NCBI GenBank assembly: GCA_021805275.1
Contig: JAJZFQ010000178.1
Span: 163,499-227,498 of the forward strand
Direction: 5' to 3'
DNA from: Pseudomonadota bacterium
GTDB lineage: Bacteria > Pseudomonadota > Gammaproteobacteria > Steroidobacterales > Steroidobacteraceae
Length of the DNA stretch: 64,000 bases
Below are positions 26,777 through 35,559 of this stretch, piece after piece; the first letter of the stretch is position 1; every line of letters starts with the position of its first letter. Position numbers and translations under genes: made by a program. The notes beneath the pieces are model-generated. The model searched no databases. It was not told where the DNA came from and worked only from the letters and a program-made list of their open reading frames with translations.

Positions 26777-27790
26777 ATGCGAGCCGAGGAGGCCTACATC
26801 CGGACACTGCCGAAGGCGGAGCTGCATCTGCACATCGAGGGCACGCTCGAGCCGGAACTGGCGTTCCGCTTGGCGCAGAAGCATCGAGTGTCGCTGCCCC
26901 ATGCCGGCGTGGCCGAACTGCGGGCGGCCTACGATTTCACCGATCTGCAGTCGTTTCTCGATCTGTATTACGCACTGGCGGATGTGCTGCGGGACCGGCA
27001 GGATTTCCACGATCTCGCCCTGAGCTATCTCGAGCGGGTGCACGAGCAGGGCGTTGTGCACACGGAGATTTTCTTCGACCCGCAAACGCACACCGCGCGC
27101 GGCATCCAGTTCGGCACGGTGGTGGAAGGTCTGCACGGAGCACTGCGCGAGGCCGAGCGTCGCTTCGGCATGACGCACCGGCTGATCGCCTGCTTTCTGC
27201 GCCACCTGAGTGCGCAAGACGCCGAGCGCACGCTCGATGAGGTGCTGCGCTACCGCGAGTTCATCACGGCGGTGGGGCTGGACTCCTCCGAGCGGGGCCA
27301 TCCACCCGCGAAGTTCGCCGGGGTGTTCGCCCGCGCGCGCCGTCACGGCCTGCTCGCCGTCGCGCATGCCGGGGAGGAGGGACCACCCGAGTACATCGTT
27401 GAGGCGCTCGATCTGCTCCAGGTGCGGCGCATCGATCATGGAGTGCGTTGCGATGAGGATCCGGCGCTGGTGCAACGGCTGGCCCGCGAGCGGGTCACGC
27501 TCACCGTGTGCCCGCTGTCCAACGTGAAGCTGGGCGTGTTCGAGCACATCGCGCAGCACAACCTCAAGCGCCTGCTTGCCGCGGGTCTGAGCGTCACGGT
27601 CAACTCCGACGATCCGGCCTATTTCGGCGGCTACATCCTCGAGAACTACCTCGCAGTGGCGCGCGCGCTCGAGCTGACGCGCGAGGACGTCGCGACCCTG
27701 GCTCGCAATTCGATTACCGGGGCGTTCCTCGAGGAGGAGGCGAAGCAGCGCTGGCTGAGCGCGATCGACGAGTGCGTCGCTGCAGCGTGA
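26777..27790 (+). CDS. Adenine deaminase (adenosine deaminase superfamily)
   Basis: This 337-residue TIM-barrel hydrolase has the zinc ligands in ELHLHIEGT (His17, His19), a catalytic region AVAHAGEEGPPEYIVEAL near residue 195, RIDHGVRC near 220 and NSDDPAYFGGY near 277. The HAGEEGPPEY and SDDPAYFGG variants are characteristic of bacterial adenine deaminases (the Pseudomonas PA0148 type) rather than true adenosine deaminases. It would convert adenine to hypoxanthine, which the nearby phosphoribosyltransferase can salvage to IMP. The divergent NCS2 permease starts about 240 bases upstream. Confidence 0.87.
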   Translation: MRAEEAYIRTLPKAELHLHIEGTLEPELAFRLAQKHRVSLPHAGVAELRAAYDFTDLQSFLDLYYALADVLRDRQDFHDLALSYLERVHEQGVVHTEIFFDPQTHTARGIQFGTVVEGLHGALREAERRFGMTHRLIACFLRHLSAQDAERTLDEVLRYREFITAVGLDSSERGHPPAKFAGVFARARRHGLLAVAHAGEEGPPEYIVEALDLLQVRRIDHGVRCDEDPALVQRLARERVTLTVCPLSNVKLGVFEHIAQHNLKRLLAAGLSVTVNSDDPAYFGGYILENYLAVARALELTREDVATLARNSITGAFLEEEAKQRWLSAIDECVAAA

Positions 27791-27991
27791 GTGACTCGAG
27801 CGAGGCGGGCTGCCTCGACCCGGGTGCGCCACCGAGCGACGCTCGCTGCGCGATGGCAGCGCGACGGACTCAAGAAAACATTTTTAATTCAACATGTTAT
27901 GACATAAACATGACATACCGTCAAGCGTAGGCGGAAGGGGCTTCGCAGCCGATGCGTCGCCTGATCATGCCCGCTCGAGGATTTGCCTCCG
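27791..27991. other. AT-rich spacer with repeats between convergent genes
   Basis: Within this gap, bases 27873-27925 are strikingly AT-rich for the window. They contain a run of T, the dyad CATGTT-N8-AACATG (27893-27912), and two direct copies of ATGACAT 11 bases apart (27899 and 27910). No intrinsic terminator is obvious. The block could hold a regulator site, a promoter or a scar of insertion. Confidence 0.5.
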
Positions 27992-29287
27992 TTACGGGCT
28001 CGCCCGTGCGAGCAAGGCGGCCCGCTCGCTCGGCGGTAGGTCGAGGATTTCGTCCGCGAAGCGCCCGAGACGGACAAGCTGCGCCATGAGCGTCATGGGC
28101 TCGGCAATGTGGGTGAACAAGGCGCGGTATCCGACGCACAGATAGTTGAGTCCGGGTTCGCCATCGGGCGTACGGAGGAAGCGATTCCGCGGACACTCCC
28201 CATAACAGGCGAACAGTACCGGACAACCCCTGCAGTATCCGGGGAGCGTGTCGCGCTTGGCATGGCCGAAGCGACGCAGTGGCTCCGATGAGACGAGAGC
28301 CGAGAGGGGATGATCACGGATGTTCCCGAGTCGGTAGTCGGGCTCCACATAGTGGTCGCAGGAGTAGACATCTCCGTTGTGCTCAAGGACCGGGGATCGG
28401 CCACAGGTGGGCGCGACAGTACAAAGGTTGTGCTGACCGAGCCAGCTGCCCAGGGCGGCATCGAAAGTCATGACGAAGACCTTGCCGATGTCGCGACTCA
28501 CCCATTCATCGAAAATCGCGCACAGGAACGCGCCGAATCGCCCCGGCTCGACGGAGCGTGCCGTGACCAGATCGCCGGATTGCGTATACAGCGGACGGTC
28601 GATGCCCCGGCGGCCATCCCAGCCGCGGTTGGCCGCAACAATCGTGTCGGGAGTCGCTCGCTCGACGACGGGGATGAACTGTATGTACCGAGCGCCGAGT
28701 TCGTCACGAAAGAAGCGATAGACATCCCGTCCATGCTCCTCGTTGGCGGCGTGTATCGTGCAGAGTATGTTGACATCGACGTCGTGCCGGCGAAGGCACT
28801 CCCAGGCGCGGATCGCAGCCGCGAAGGTTCCTCGGCCGCGCTTGTCTATCCGGAACGCGTCGTGCAGCTGCCGGGGGCCGTCAATGCTGAGTCCGACCAG
28901 ATAGCCATTGTCTCTGAAGAATGTCGCCCAGTCGTCATTGATCAGGGTACCGTTGGTCTGGATGCTGTGCCGCACGTGCTGTTGGGCTTTGCGGTACCGC
29001 TCCGCGATCTGCACGGAGCGCTTGTAGAACTCCAGACCGCGCAGCAGCGGCTCGCCGCCCTGCCAAGCGATCTGGACCTGCGAGCCGGCCGAGGAGGCCA
29101 TGAGCTGACTCAGATAGGCTTCCAGGGTGATCTCGTCCATGCGATGCCGCTCGCCGGGGTAAAGCGCCTCCTTCGAGAGAAAGAAGCAGTACTTGCAGCT
29201 TAAGTTGCAGGCGGCGCCGGATGGCTTGACGAGCAGATGATAGTGAGACGGGCTTGCGCCGGTCGGGGTGGTCGAAGGGTCCATCAT
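27992..29287 (-). CDS. Anaerobic sulfatase-maturating enzyme (radical SAM, SPASM)
   Basis: A 431-residue radical SAM enzyme of the anSME type, which converts a Cys or Ser in a sulfatase active site to formylglycine. The SAM cluster CNLSCKYC lies at residues 27-34, followed by the family segment QIAWQGGEPLLRGLEFY and SIDGP. The C-terminal SPASM part carries the auxiliary-cluster Cys pattern, including VAPTCGRSPVLEHNGDVYSCDHY and CRGCPVLFACYGECP. No sulfatase gene lies in the window, so its target must be elsewhere, or it modifies something else. It converges with the adenine deaminase gene across an AT-rich spacer. Confidence 0.88.
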   Translation of the reverse strand: MMDPSTTPTGASPSHYHLLVKPSGAACNLSCKYCFFLSKEALYPGERHRMDEITLEAYLSQLMASSAGSQVQIAWQGGEPLLRGLEFYKRSVQIAERYRKAQQHVRHSIQTNGTLINDDWATFFRDNGYLVGLSIDGPRQLHDAFRIDKRGRGTFAAAIRAWECLRRHDVDVNILCTIHAANEEHGRDVYRFFRDELGARYIQFIPVVERATPDTIVAANRGWDGRRGIDRPLYTQSGDLVTARSVEPGRFGAFLCAIFDEWVSRDIGKVFVMTFDAALGSWLGQHNLCTVAPTCGRSPVLEHNGDVYSCDHYVEPDYRLGNIRDHPLSALVSSEPLRRFGHAKRDTLPGYCRGCPVLFACYGECPRNRFLRTPDGEPGLNYLCVGYRALFTHIAEPMTLMAQLVRLGRFADEILDLPPSERAALLARASP

Positions 29288-29854
29288 TCGAGTCTAGTGC
29301 AAGTCCGAGGCGGGTTGCGCCCCGAGGCCATCGCCAGAGGTTTCCCGGTCAAACTGATTCGACATCGGCTGCGCGCGCAGTCGGCCGATTCAGACGGAGT
29401 GCCGCGACCCGGCATAATTCGAACGTCTGCGTCCATCGCGCCGCCGTCTGCGCCGTCAAACTCTCGCCGCCGGAGCCGAAAGTTGCCCCAGCCGCGCCTG
29501 CAACGAGCGCGCCCGCACCGCTCGCGCGTCATGGCGCGGCACTCGGGGCAGGTGAGCGCGAGCGGATTGAGTCTGCCGATCGGATCGACCAGTTGGTGGG
29601 CGGACGGGACGTCCGGCGGCTCTGCGGCCACACCCGACCGCAGGGCGCTCTCGGCCGGCGGCGCTCGGTGGCTGAGACCGCTCGATGCCGCTTTGCCGGT
29701 GGGCGCGCTGCAGCGCGCCTCGGAGGCGCGTCGGTCGTGCGGTTCTGCCCCGGGCAGATCGCGACTATACTGCTGGACGGTTCGTGCCCTCGCGAGCGAA
29801 ACCGGTGGCGCAGAAGATATTGGCATCGAACGCCTTGCGGCGATCAGTATCCGC
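29288..29854. other. 567-base gap without a convincing gene
   Basis: Both strands have open frames here, but their composition (Arg, Pro, Ser, Ala rich, no start sites) fits non-coding sequence. On the minus strand a short stretch near 29520-29560 reads LTCPECRAMTRERC, reminiscent of a zinc ribbon, without further support. The phosphatase promoter lies near the right end. Confidence 0.5.
29743..29771 (+). promoter_or_regulatory. Possible sigma70 promoter for the phosphatase gene
   Basis: TATACT (29766-29771) is a good -10 box with TTCTGC (29743-29748) exactly 17 bases upstream. It would give a leader of roughly 80 bases before the GTG at 29855. Confidence 0.4.
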
Positions 29855-30346
29855 GTGAGAATACTTTTTGTGTGTCTTGGTAACATCTGCCGCTCGCCGA
29901 CGGCCGAGGCGGTGCTGCGCGCCATGGCCGCGAGCGAGCTGCCGCAGATGCCGTTGACGATCGACTCGGCCGGTACGGCCGGCTATCACGTCGGCGAGCC
30001 GCCGGACCGGCGTACACGCGAGGCGGCCGCGCGCCGCGGGTATGACCTGTCCGCGCTGCGCGCGAGGGTAATCGAGCCGAGGGACTTCGAGACGTTCGAG
30101 CTGATTCTGGCGATGGACCGGGAGAATCTGCTCACGCTCGAGCGGCGCGCCCCGGTGCACGCGCGCGAGCGACTGCGGCTGTTCCTCGAATTCGCGCCCG
30201 ACAGCGGCGTGCTCGAAGTGCCGGATCCGTACTACGGCGGCCCGAATGGCTTCGAGCACGTGCTCGATCTGGTCGAGGCGGCCGCGCGCGGCCTGTGCGC
30301 CTCGCTGCGTGCCGGCGTGCCTTTGCCCACCGCAAACAGCCGCTGA
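29855..30346 (+). CDS. Low-molecular-weight protein tyrosine phosphatase
   Basis: The 163-residue enzyme has the catalytic loop VCLGNICRSP at the N-terminus (Cys7, Arg13; the CX5R motif) and the general-acid Asp in VPDPYYGG near residue 123, all expected for the family. It removes phosphate from protein tyrosines, in bacteria often a partner of an exopolysaccharide tyrosine kinase, though none is visible here. The GTG start gives the exact family N-terminus; the long upstream frame is noise. It converges with rne across a strong hairpin. In related genomes this gene is often found between kdsB and rne, so position is ancestral. Confidence 0.9.
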   Translation: MRILFVCLGNICRSPTAEAVLRAMAASELPQMPLTIDSAGTAGYHVGEPPDRRTREAAARRGYDLSALRARVIEPRDFETFELILAMDRENLLTLERRAPVHARERLRLFLEFAPDSGVLEVPDPYYGGPNGFEHVLDLVEAAARGLCASLRAGVPLPTANSR

Positions 30347-30355
30347 TATCTCCAG

Positions 30356-30386
30356 GCCCCCTGGGACGCGAGGCGTCCCAGGGGGC
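30356..30386. terminator. Perfect 14-bp hairpin between phosphatase gene and rne
   Basis: GCCCCCTGGGACGC and GCGTCCCAGGGGGC are exact complements around the 3-base loop GAG. It starts nine bases after the phosphatase stop and ends twelve bases beyond the rne stop, so it serves both convergent transcripts. There is no T-tract, so stalling or 3'-end protection is as likely as true termination. Confidence 0.65.
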
Positions 30387-30397
30387 GGCGCGTTGCG

Positions 30398-32974
30398 CTA
30401 TTCCTCTGAACTGCGGCGCCCGGCTTGCCACTCCGACGGCGTGGACGACCACACGACGTGCGGCTTGCCGTCGTCGCCGCTTGCGGATGGCGCACTCGCG
30501 GGCTCGATGTGCACCGCGGGGGGCGTCGGCTCCGCGTGCCAGGCCGTCGGCTTCTCTTCACGCGGCGGGGGCGGGACAGCGGCGGGCGGCGAGGGGGCCA
30601 CCGCCGGCGGCGGCTCGACGATCAGGGCCGGCGCTGCCGCGTGTGCGGGCTCGCGCGGAGCCGCCGGCTCCGCACTGGCGTGCGTCTCGCGCGGCAGGAA
30701 ATCCGGCTGGGCTTCGTGTCGCTCGCTACTCGGCGAGGCCTGCCGTTCCCCGGAGGGGGTGTTCGCGCCATTGGCGCGAACTTCACTACTTCCGGGCTCG
30801 CGCGATCCACCGCGGCGTCCGCCACGGCGTCCGCGCCGCCGCCCGCGCCGCTCCGATGGCGGCCGCTCACCGGCGGGGGCAGGCGCGGTCTCGCTCGGGC
30901 CGTTGCTCGTGGCAGCAGGCGCCTCGGGGGGGCGGCGCGGCGCGACGTCCCGATCGCGCTCGCGATGGTGCCGCTCCGGGTGCTCGCGGCCACGACCTTC
31001 CGCGTTGCGCGATTCACCCTGTGGGCGGCGGCTACCTTCACCACGGCCGCCGTCGCCGCGACTGCCTTCGCCGCGACTGCCTTCGCCGCGACTGCCTTCG
31101 CCGCGACTGCCTTCGCCACGTCGACCCTGCCGGGCGGGCTCACGCCGTCCGTCTCGGGTGCGTTCGCGGCGTTGCGGTGATCGTGCCGCCGCCGGCTGAG
31201 GCTGAGGTTGGGGCCCGGCCGCGGTCGCAGCGGCCGTCGCTTCCTCTTCGGTCGCGAACAGGCCCTTGAGACGGGCCCAGAGTCCCTTGGCAGGCCGCGA
31301 ATCGGCCGTAACGCCCGGCACTGGCGACGGTGCCGGCGTCGGCGCGGCGGCCAGCGTCACGGGTGCCGGCGTGGCGGGCATGATCGGGGCAACCAAGGGG
31401 ACCTCGGCCGCCGGCCGCTGCTCCTGCGTGCTGCCGGGCTCGCTCACCTCGGGGGCCGCCGGAATCAGGTAGCTCGTCTGGCGGTTCTCGGGCAACTCGC
31501 TCTCGTCATCGCGAACCCGCTTGATCGAGTACTCGGGTGTCTGGATGTGCGGATTCGGCACGATGAGTAGCTCCGCGGAGCTCTTGCTCTCGAGCGTGCG
31601 CAGCCACTCGCGCTTTTCGTTGATCAGGTAGGTCGCCACCTCCACCGGCAGCTGGGTGATGACCTTGGTGGTGCGCTCCTTGCGCAGCTCCTCGCCGATC
31701 AGGCGCAGTACGGCGAGCGCCATCGACTCGACGCTGCGGATGCTGCCGATGCCGACGCAGCGCGGGCAGACGATGTGGCTCGACTCCCCGAGCGAGGGCC
31801 GCAGCCGTTGGCGGGACATCTCGAGCAGTCCGAAGCGCGAGAGCTTGCCGATCTGGATGCGCGCGCGGTCCATCTTCATCGCGTCGCGCAGCCGGTCCTC
31901 GACCTCGCGCTGGTTCTTTGCCGACTCCATGTCGATGAAGTCGATGACGATCAGCCCGCCGATGTCGCGGATGCGCAGCTGGCGGGCGATCTCGTCGGCG
32001 GCCTCGAGATTGGTGTTGAGCGCGGTGGTCTCGATATCGCTGCCACGGGTGGCGCGGGCCGAGTTGATGTCGACCGACACCAGGGCCTCGGTGTAATCAA
32101 TGACGATGCTGCCGCCAGAGGGCAACTCCACCTTGTGCGCATACGCCGACTCGATCTGGCTCTCGATCTGGAAGCGGGTGAACAGCGCGATGTCGTCCGT
32201 GTAGAGCTTCAGGCGCCGCTGCACGTCGGTTGGCATGAAGCGCTGCATGTACTCCTGGGCCTGCTGGAAGGCCGCCGGGTCATCGACCAGCACCTCGGCG
32301 ACGTCGTCGGAGAGATAATCCCGCAGCGCGCGCGTCACCGGGTCGCTCTCCCGGTACACCAGGAACGGCGCCGCGCGCCCTTCGGCAGCCGCGGCGATCT
32401 GGTCCCACTGGGTCTTGAGGTTGTCGAGGTCCCACTGCAACTCCTCGGCGCTGCGCCCGACGCCGGCGGTGCGCACGATCGCGCCCATGCCCTCGGGAAT
32501 GCGCAGCTGGTTCATCACCTCGCGCATCTGGTCGCGGTCCTCGCCCTCGATCCGTCGCGAGACGCCCCCGGCGCGAGGATTGTTCGGCATCAGCACGAGG
32601 AAACGCCCGGCGAGGCTGAGGAAGGTGGTGAGGGCGGCGCCCTTGTTGCCCCGCTCCTCCTTCTCGACCTGGACGATGAGCTCCTGGCCTTCGAAGAGCA
32701 GTTCGCGGATGTTCATCCGCCCACCCTGGGGCGGGTGGCGGAAGTACTCCCGGGTGACCTCCTTCAGCGGCAGGAAGCCGTGACGGGTCGCGCCGTAGTC
32801 GACGAAACAGGCTTCCAGGGACGGTTCGATGCGGGAAATTCGGCCCTTGTAGACGTTCGCTTTCTTCTGTTCTCGAGAGGGTATGTCGATACTAAGGTCA
32901 AAGAGCTTCTGTCCATCGACCAGCGCGACTCTCAGTTCCTCTTCCTGAGTCGCATTCACGAGCATTCTTTTCAT
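30398..32974 (-). CDS. rne: Ribonuclease E
   Basis: RNase E, 858 residues, is the main endonuclease for mRNA turnover and rRNA/tRNA processing. The N-terminal catalytic half has an S1 domain (residues about 35-120), the metal-binding Asp in VSVDINS near 302 and in VIDFIDME near 346, and the zinc-link CPRC near 402. The C-terminal half is disordered and Arg/Glu/Gly/Pro rich, as expected for RNA binding and degradosome contacts, and contains a five-residue repeat (EGSRG) encoded by a DNA minisatellite. The protein is shorter than the E. coli 1061. It is divergent from rluC, as in E. coli, with a 366-base shared region. Confidence 0.95.
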   Translation of the reverse strand: MKRMLVNATQEEELRVALVDGQKLFDLSIDIPSREQKKANVYKGRISRIEPSLEACFVDYGATRHGFLPLKEVTREYFRHPPQGGRMNIRELLFEGQELIVQVEKEERGNKGAALTTFLSLAGRFLVLMPNNPRAGGVSRRIEGEDRDQMREVMNQLRIPEGMGAIVRTAGVGRSAEELQWDLDNLKTQWDQIAAAAEGRAAPFLVYRESDPVTRALRDYLSDDVAEVLVDDPAAFQQAQEYMQRFMPTDVQRRLKLYTDDIALFTRFQIESQIESAYAHKVELPSGGSIVIDYTEALVSVDINSARATRGSDIETTALNTNLEAADEIARQLRIRDIGGLIVIDFIDMESAKNQREVEDRLRDAMKMDRARIQIGKLSRFGLLEMSRQRLRPSLGESSHIVCPRCVGIGSIRSVESMALAVLRLIGEELRKERTTKVITQLPVEVATYLINEKREWLRTLESKSSAELLIVPNPHIQTPEYSIKRVRDDESELPENRQTSYLIPAAPEVSEPGSTQEQRPAAEVPLVAPIMPATPAPVTLAAAPTPAPSPVPGVTADSRPAKGLWARLKGLFATEEEATAAATAAGPQPQPQPAAARSPQRRERTRDGRREPARQGRRGEGSRGEGSRGEGSRGEGSRGDGGRGEGSRRPQGESRNAEGRGREHPERHHRERDRDVAPRRPPEAPAATSNGPSETAPAPAGERPPSERRGRRRGRRGGRRGGSREPGSSEVRANGANTPSGERQASPSSERHEAQPDFLPRETHASAEPAAPREPAHAAAPALIVEPPPAVAPSPPAAVPPPPREEKPTAWHAEPTPPAVHIEPASAPSASGDDGKPHVVWSSTPSEWQAGRRSSEE
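31055..31114. repeat. 15-bp tandem repeat inside rne
   Basis: Four perfect head-to-tail copies of GCCGCGACTGCCTTC (plus-strand reading), flanked by degenerate copies. The unit is a multiple of three and encodes EGSRG on the rne strand, so copy-number change would lengthen or shorten the RNase E tail in frame. Confidence 0.9.
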
Positions 32975-33340
32975 GTGCCCCTACTGTTGTGCGGTGAGGG
33001 GCCGGCAAGCATACGGGAGGCTGCGACGCTGACGCGACGCCGCGGCGAAGATTCCTGCTACTCGGCGCATCTGCGCGAGTATCGATAATCACGATGCACA
33101 CCACAGCATAGGCGGGTGCCGGAAATCCTTCGATGGTCTCAACCGGACGCGCCGTCCGCGGAACCCGTTGCGCGGGTTCGACGCCAGCGGCGATCTTGTC
33201 GGCCCAATACGATGGCCTCTATCAGGAGGTCCAACTAACATGCGGCGTCATGCGCCGCCAACCATTCGCTCGTCCGCGCAGCGGACGGCCGGCGGAGTAT
33301 ACTGCAACGATTACTTTAGAAACAGTGCCTTACGCGAAAG
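32975..33340. promoter_or_regulatory. Divergent rne/rluC leader region
   Basis: This 366-base gap must hold both promoters. A TATACT box (33298-33303) could serve rluC, though its -35 is poor; the AGTATACT core is palindromic. A GC hairpin (GCGGCG-TCATG-CGCCGC, 33242-33258) lies inside. By analogy with E. coli, where the rne leader is about 360 bases and lets RNase E control its own message, this could be an autoregulatory leader. No coding frame is convincing. Confidence 0.5.
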
Positions 33341-34330
33341 ATGTCGGTGACCGAGAATTCAGGGGCTGAAGGGCGCACTGGAGTGCAGTATCTGGACGTG
33401 GCCGCGGACGAGGCGGGGCTGCGGCTCGATAAATTTCTTGCGCAGCGCCTTCCCGGGGTGCCGCGGACCCGGTTATTCCGCATCATCCGCAAGGGCGAGG
33501 TGCGCCTCAACGGCGGGCGAACCGGCCCCGAGGCGCGGCTCGCGGCGGGGGACCGGGTGCGCGTGCCCCCGGTGCGCCTTGAGGTCCCCGGCAGCGTCCC
33601 GGCCGCCGCACGCGGGCCCTCGACGAGCCTGCTGGAGACCGTCCGGGCCGCCATCATCCAGGAGGATGCGCGGCTGCTGGTGCTCGACAAGCCGGCCGGG
33701 ATTGCCGTGCACGGCGGCAGCGGCGTCGATTTTGGCGTAATCGAAGCGTTACGGGCGCTGCGCCCCGATGAGACGCTCGAGCTCGTGCACCGGCTCGATC
33801 GCGACACCAGCGGTTGTCTTCTGGTGGCCCGCACGTCGGCGGCGTTGCGCGCCGCGCATGCGCTGCTGCGCGAGGGGCGCAGCGAGAAGCGCTACCTGGC
33901 ACTGCTCTGTGGCCAGTGGAACCTCGGCCACAAGCGCATCGATGTGCCGCTGCGTACCGATACCCGGGTGGGCGGGGAGCGCACGGTGCGGGTCGGTGCC
34001 GGCGGAAAGCCCTCGGTGAGCGATTTCCGACCCGTCCAGTTCTTCGGCCGCCGCGGCCGCAAGGGGCCCCGGGCGAGCCTGCTCGAGGTGACGCTGCACA
34101 CCGGCCGGACGCACCAGATCCGAGTGCACGCCGCCTACGCCGGTCATCCGGTCGCGGGCGACAGCAAGTATGGGGATGCCGGTTGCAATGCCGAGCTGCA
34201 GGCCCGTGGATTGAAGCGGATGTTCCTGCACGCGCATAGCATGAGCTTCGAGTGGCCGGACGGGGCCACCTTCAGCGCAAGCGCACCCCTTCCGCCCGAG
34301 CTTGCCACCGTGCTTGAGCGGCTGGGATAG
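33341..34330 (+). CDS. rluC: 23S rRNA pseudouridine synthase RluC
   Basis: A 329-residue RluA-family enzyme that makes pseudouridines in 23S rRNA. It has an N-terminal S4 RNA-binding domain (residues about 22-85: RLDKFLAQRLPGVPRTRLFRIIRKGEVRLNG) and a catalytic domain with HRLDRDTSGCLLVA near residue 150, where the Asp after Arg is the nucleophile, and HTGRTHQIRVH near 252. Its position divergent from rne and beside maf is the standard place for rluC in Gammaproteobacteria. It ends five bases from the convergent maf stop. Confidence 0.93.
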   Translation: MSVTENSGAEGRTGVQYLDVAADEAGLRLDKFLAQRLPGVPRTRLFRIIRKGEVRLNGGRTGPEARLAAGDRVRVPPVRLEVPGSVPAAARGPSTSLLETVRAAIIQEDARLLVLDKPAGIAVHGGSGVDFGVIEALRALRPDETLELVHRLDRDTSGCLLVARTSAALRAAHALLREGRSEKRYLALLCGQWNLGHKRIDVPLRTDTRVGGERTVRVGAGGKPSVSDFRPVQFFGRRGRKGPRASLLEVTLHTGRTHQIRVHAAYAGHPVAGDSKYGDAGCNAELQARGLKRMFLHAHSMSFEWPDGATFSASAPLPPELATVLERLG

Positions 34331-34335
34331 GCCGC

Positions 34336-34914
34336 TCAGGGGACCGCGCAGCCGGTGCGGCGCAGTGCGGCGGCGAGCCAGATCAGCGGCAGCCCGATGA
34401 GCGCGGTCGGATCGGCGCTCTCGATGCGCTCGAACAGGGAAATGCCGAGCGCCTCGGCGCGGAATCCCCCGGCACAGTCGAACGGCCGTTCGGCCTCCAC
34501 GTAGCGCGCGATCTCCGCCGCGTCCAGCGTGCGGAAAACGACCGTGGTGGTGTCGAGGTGCACCAGTCGCACCGTCCCGCCGGCGCCGAGCAGCGCACAG
34601 CCGGTGTGAAAGCGCACGCGCTCGCCGCTCGCGGCGGCGAGCTGCGCGCGGCAGCGCGCGGCATCGCCGGGCTTGTCGAGCACCTGTGCGCCGAGGGCGG
34701 CGACTTGGTCGCTGCCGATCACGAGCGCCTCAGGATGGCGTTCGGCGAGGGCCTGCGCCTTGGCGAGCGCAAGGCGCGCGGCCCGGTCGGCCGGCAGCTC
34801 GCCCGGTTCGTGCGTTTCACTCACCCCAGGGGCGAGCACCGTGAAGGGCAGGCGCAGCCGCTCGAGCAGCTGGCGGCGGTAAGGGGAGGTCGAGGCAAGA
34901 ATCAGTTCGGGCAT
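34336..34914 (-). CDS. Maf-family nucleotide pyrophosphatase (YceF-type)
   Basis: The 192-residue protein opens MPELILASTSPYRRQLLERLRLPF, the Maf signature, and carries the VIGSDQVAALG motif near residue 68 and the C-terminal ALIGLPLIWLAAALR. Members hydrolyse non-canonical nucleotides; the TSPYR and SDQVA forms and the rluC-yceD neighbourhood match YceF, reported to act on m7GTP. I start at MPELIL, 14 codons inside the open frame. It is divergent from yceD. Confidence 0.88.
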   Translation of the reverse strand: MPELILASTSPYRRQLLERLRLPFTVLAPGVSETHEPGELPADRAARLALAKAQALAERHPEALVIGSDQVAALGAQVLDKPGDAARCRAQLAAASGERVRFHTGCALLGAGGTVRLVHLDTTTVVFRTLDAAEIARYVEAERPFDCAGGFRAEALGISLFERIESADPTALIGLPLIWLAAALRRTGCAVP

Positions 34915-34975
34915 GGGTGCGCGGGCCGGTGCAATTCGGCTCTCCGAAACAAGCACTTAACGAATCCACCGGACT

Positions 34976-35004
34976 TTGACTTGCCGGTACCTCGCACCTA
35001 TTAT
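34976..35004 (+). promoter_or_regulatory. Sigma70 promoter for yceD-rpmF-plsX-fabH
   Basis: TTGACT (34976-34981) and TATTAT (34999-35004) are near-consensus boxes at the ideal 17-base spacing. Transcription would begin about 35011, only some three bases before the yceD ATG at 35014, so the message would be leaderless or nearly so. Confidence 0.72.
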
Positions 35005-35013
35005 ACGCGCCCC

Positions 35014-35529
35014 ATGTCGCAACCCTGGTCCAAGCCGCTCGACGTCGACCGGCTGTCCCGCGGGGCGGCTGCGCTTGATTTCGATCTCGCGCTGCGGCAG
35101 TTGCCGCGGCTGAGTTCGCGCGCCGAGCTGATCGGCGGCAGCGTGCGGGGCCGCGTGCGCTTCGGGCGCGAAAGCGGTCATGCCGTGGCCGATGTATCGC
35201 TCGAGGGTGCCGCGCAGCTGCAGTGCCAGCGCTGCATGAGGCCGATGGAGCAGCCGTTGAGCGCCCGCGTGCGGGTGGCACTGCTCGCCGCTGAGACCGA
35301 GGCAGGGGCCGTCCCCGAGGCGCTCGAACCGGTGCTGGCGCGCGACGGGCGCATCAGCATCGTCGAGCTCATCGAGGAGGAGGTGCTGCTCAGTCTGCCG
35401 ATCGTGCCGATGCACGCGGCCGGCGAGTCGTGTGGACCGCTCGAGGCGGTCGTGGCGCTGAGCGAGCCGGTCGAGGCGAGTACGCAGCGGCCGTTCGCGC
35501 GGTTGGATGAGTTGTTGAGTCACAAGTGA
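35014..35529 (+). CDS. yceD: YceD (DUF177) 23S rRNA accumulation protein
   Basis: A 171-residue protein with the CQRCMRPM motif near residue 70 and the acidic segment ISIVELIEEEVLLSLPIVPMH near residue 115, both diagnostic of YceD. The family is needed for normal 23S rRNA levels and is nearly always encoded before rpmF. The ATG at 35014 is the only start consistent with the family, and it lies almost on top of the promoter's expected transcription start. rpmF follows 30 bases later. Confidence 0.9.
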   Translation: MSQPWSKPLDVDRLSRGAAALDFDLALRQLPRLSSRAELIGGSVRGRVRFGRESGHAVADVSLEGAAQLQCQRCMRPMEQPLSARVRVALLAAETEAGAVPEALEPVLARDGRISIVELIEEEVLLSLPIVPMHAAGESCGPLEAVVALSEPVEASTQRPFARLDELLSHK

Positions 35530-35559
35530 GTATCCGCGCGTTGCGCGCATGAGGACATT

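Noticed and set aside
29510..29570. Zinc-ribbon-like CPEC segment on the minus strand
   Set aside because: Only one Cys pair is convincing and flanking sequence is noise-like; not enough for a gene.
31055..31114. Short direct repeats considered as a CRISPR array
   Set aside because: Units are 15 bp with no spacers, in frame inside rne.
33160..33185. T-loop-like GCGGGTTCGACGCC near the rne leader
   Set aside because: No acceptor, D or anticodon stems can be drawn around it, so it is not a tRNA.
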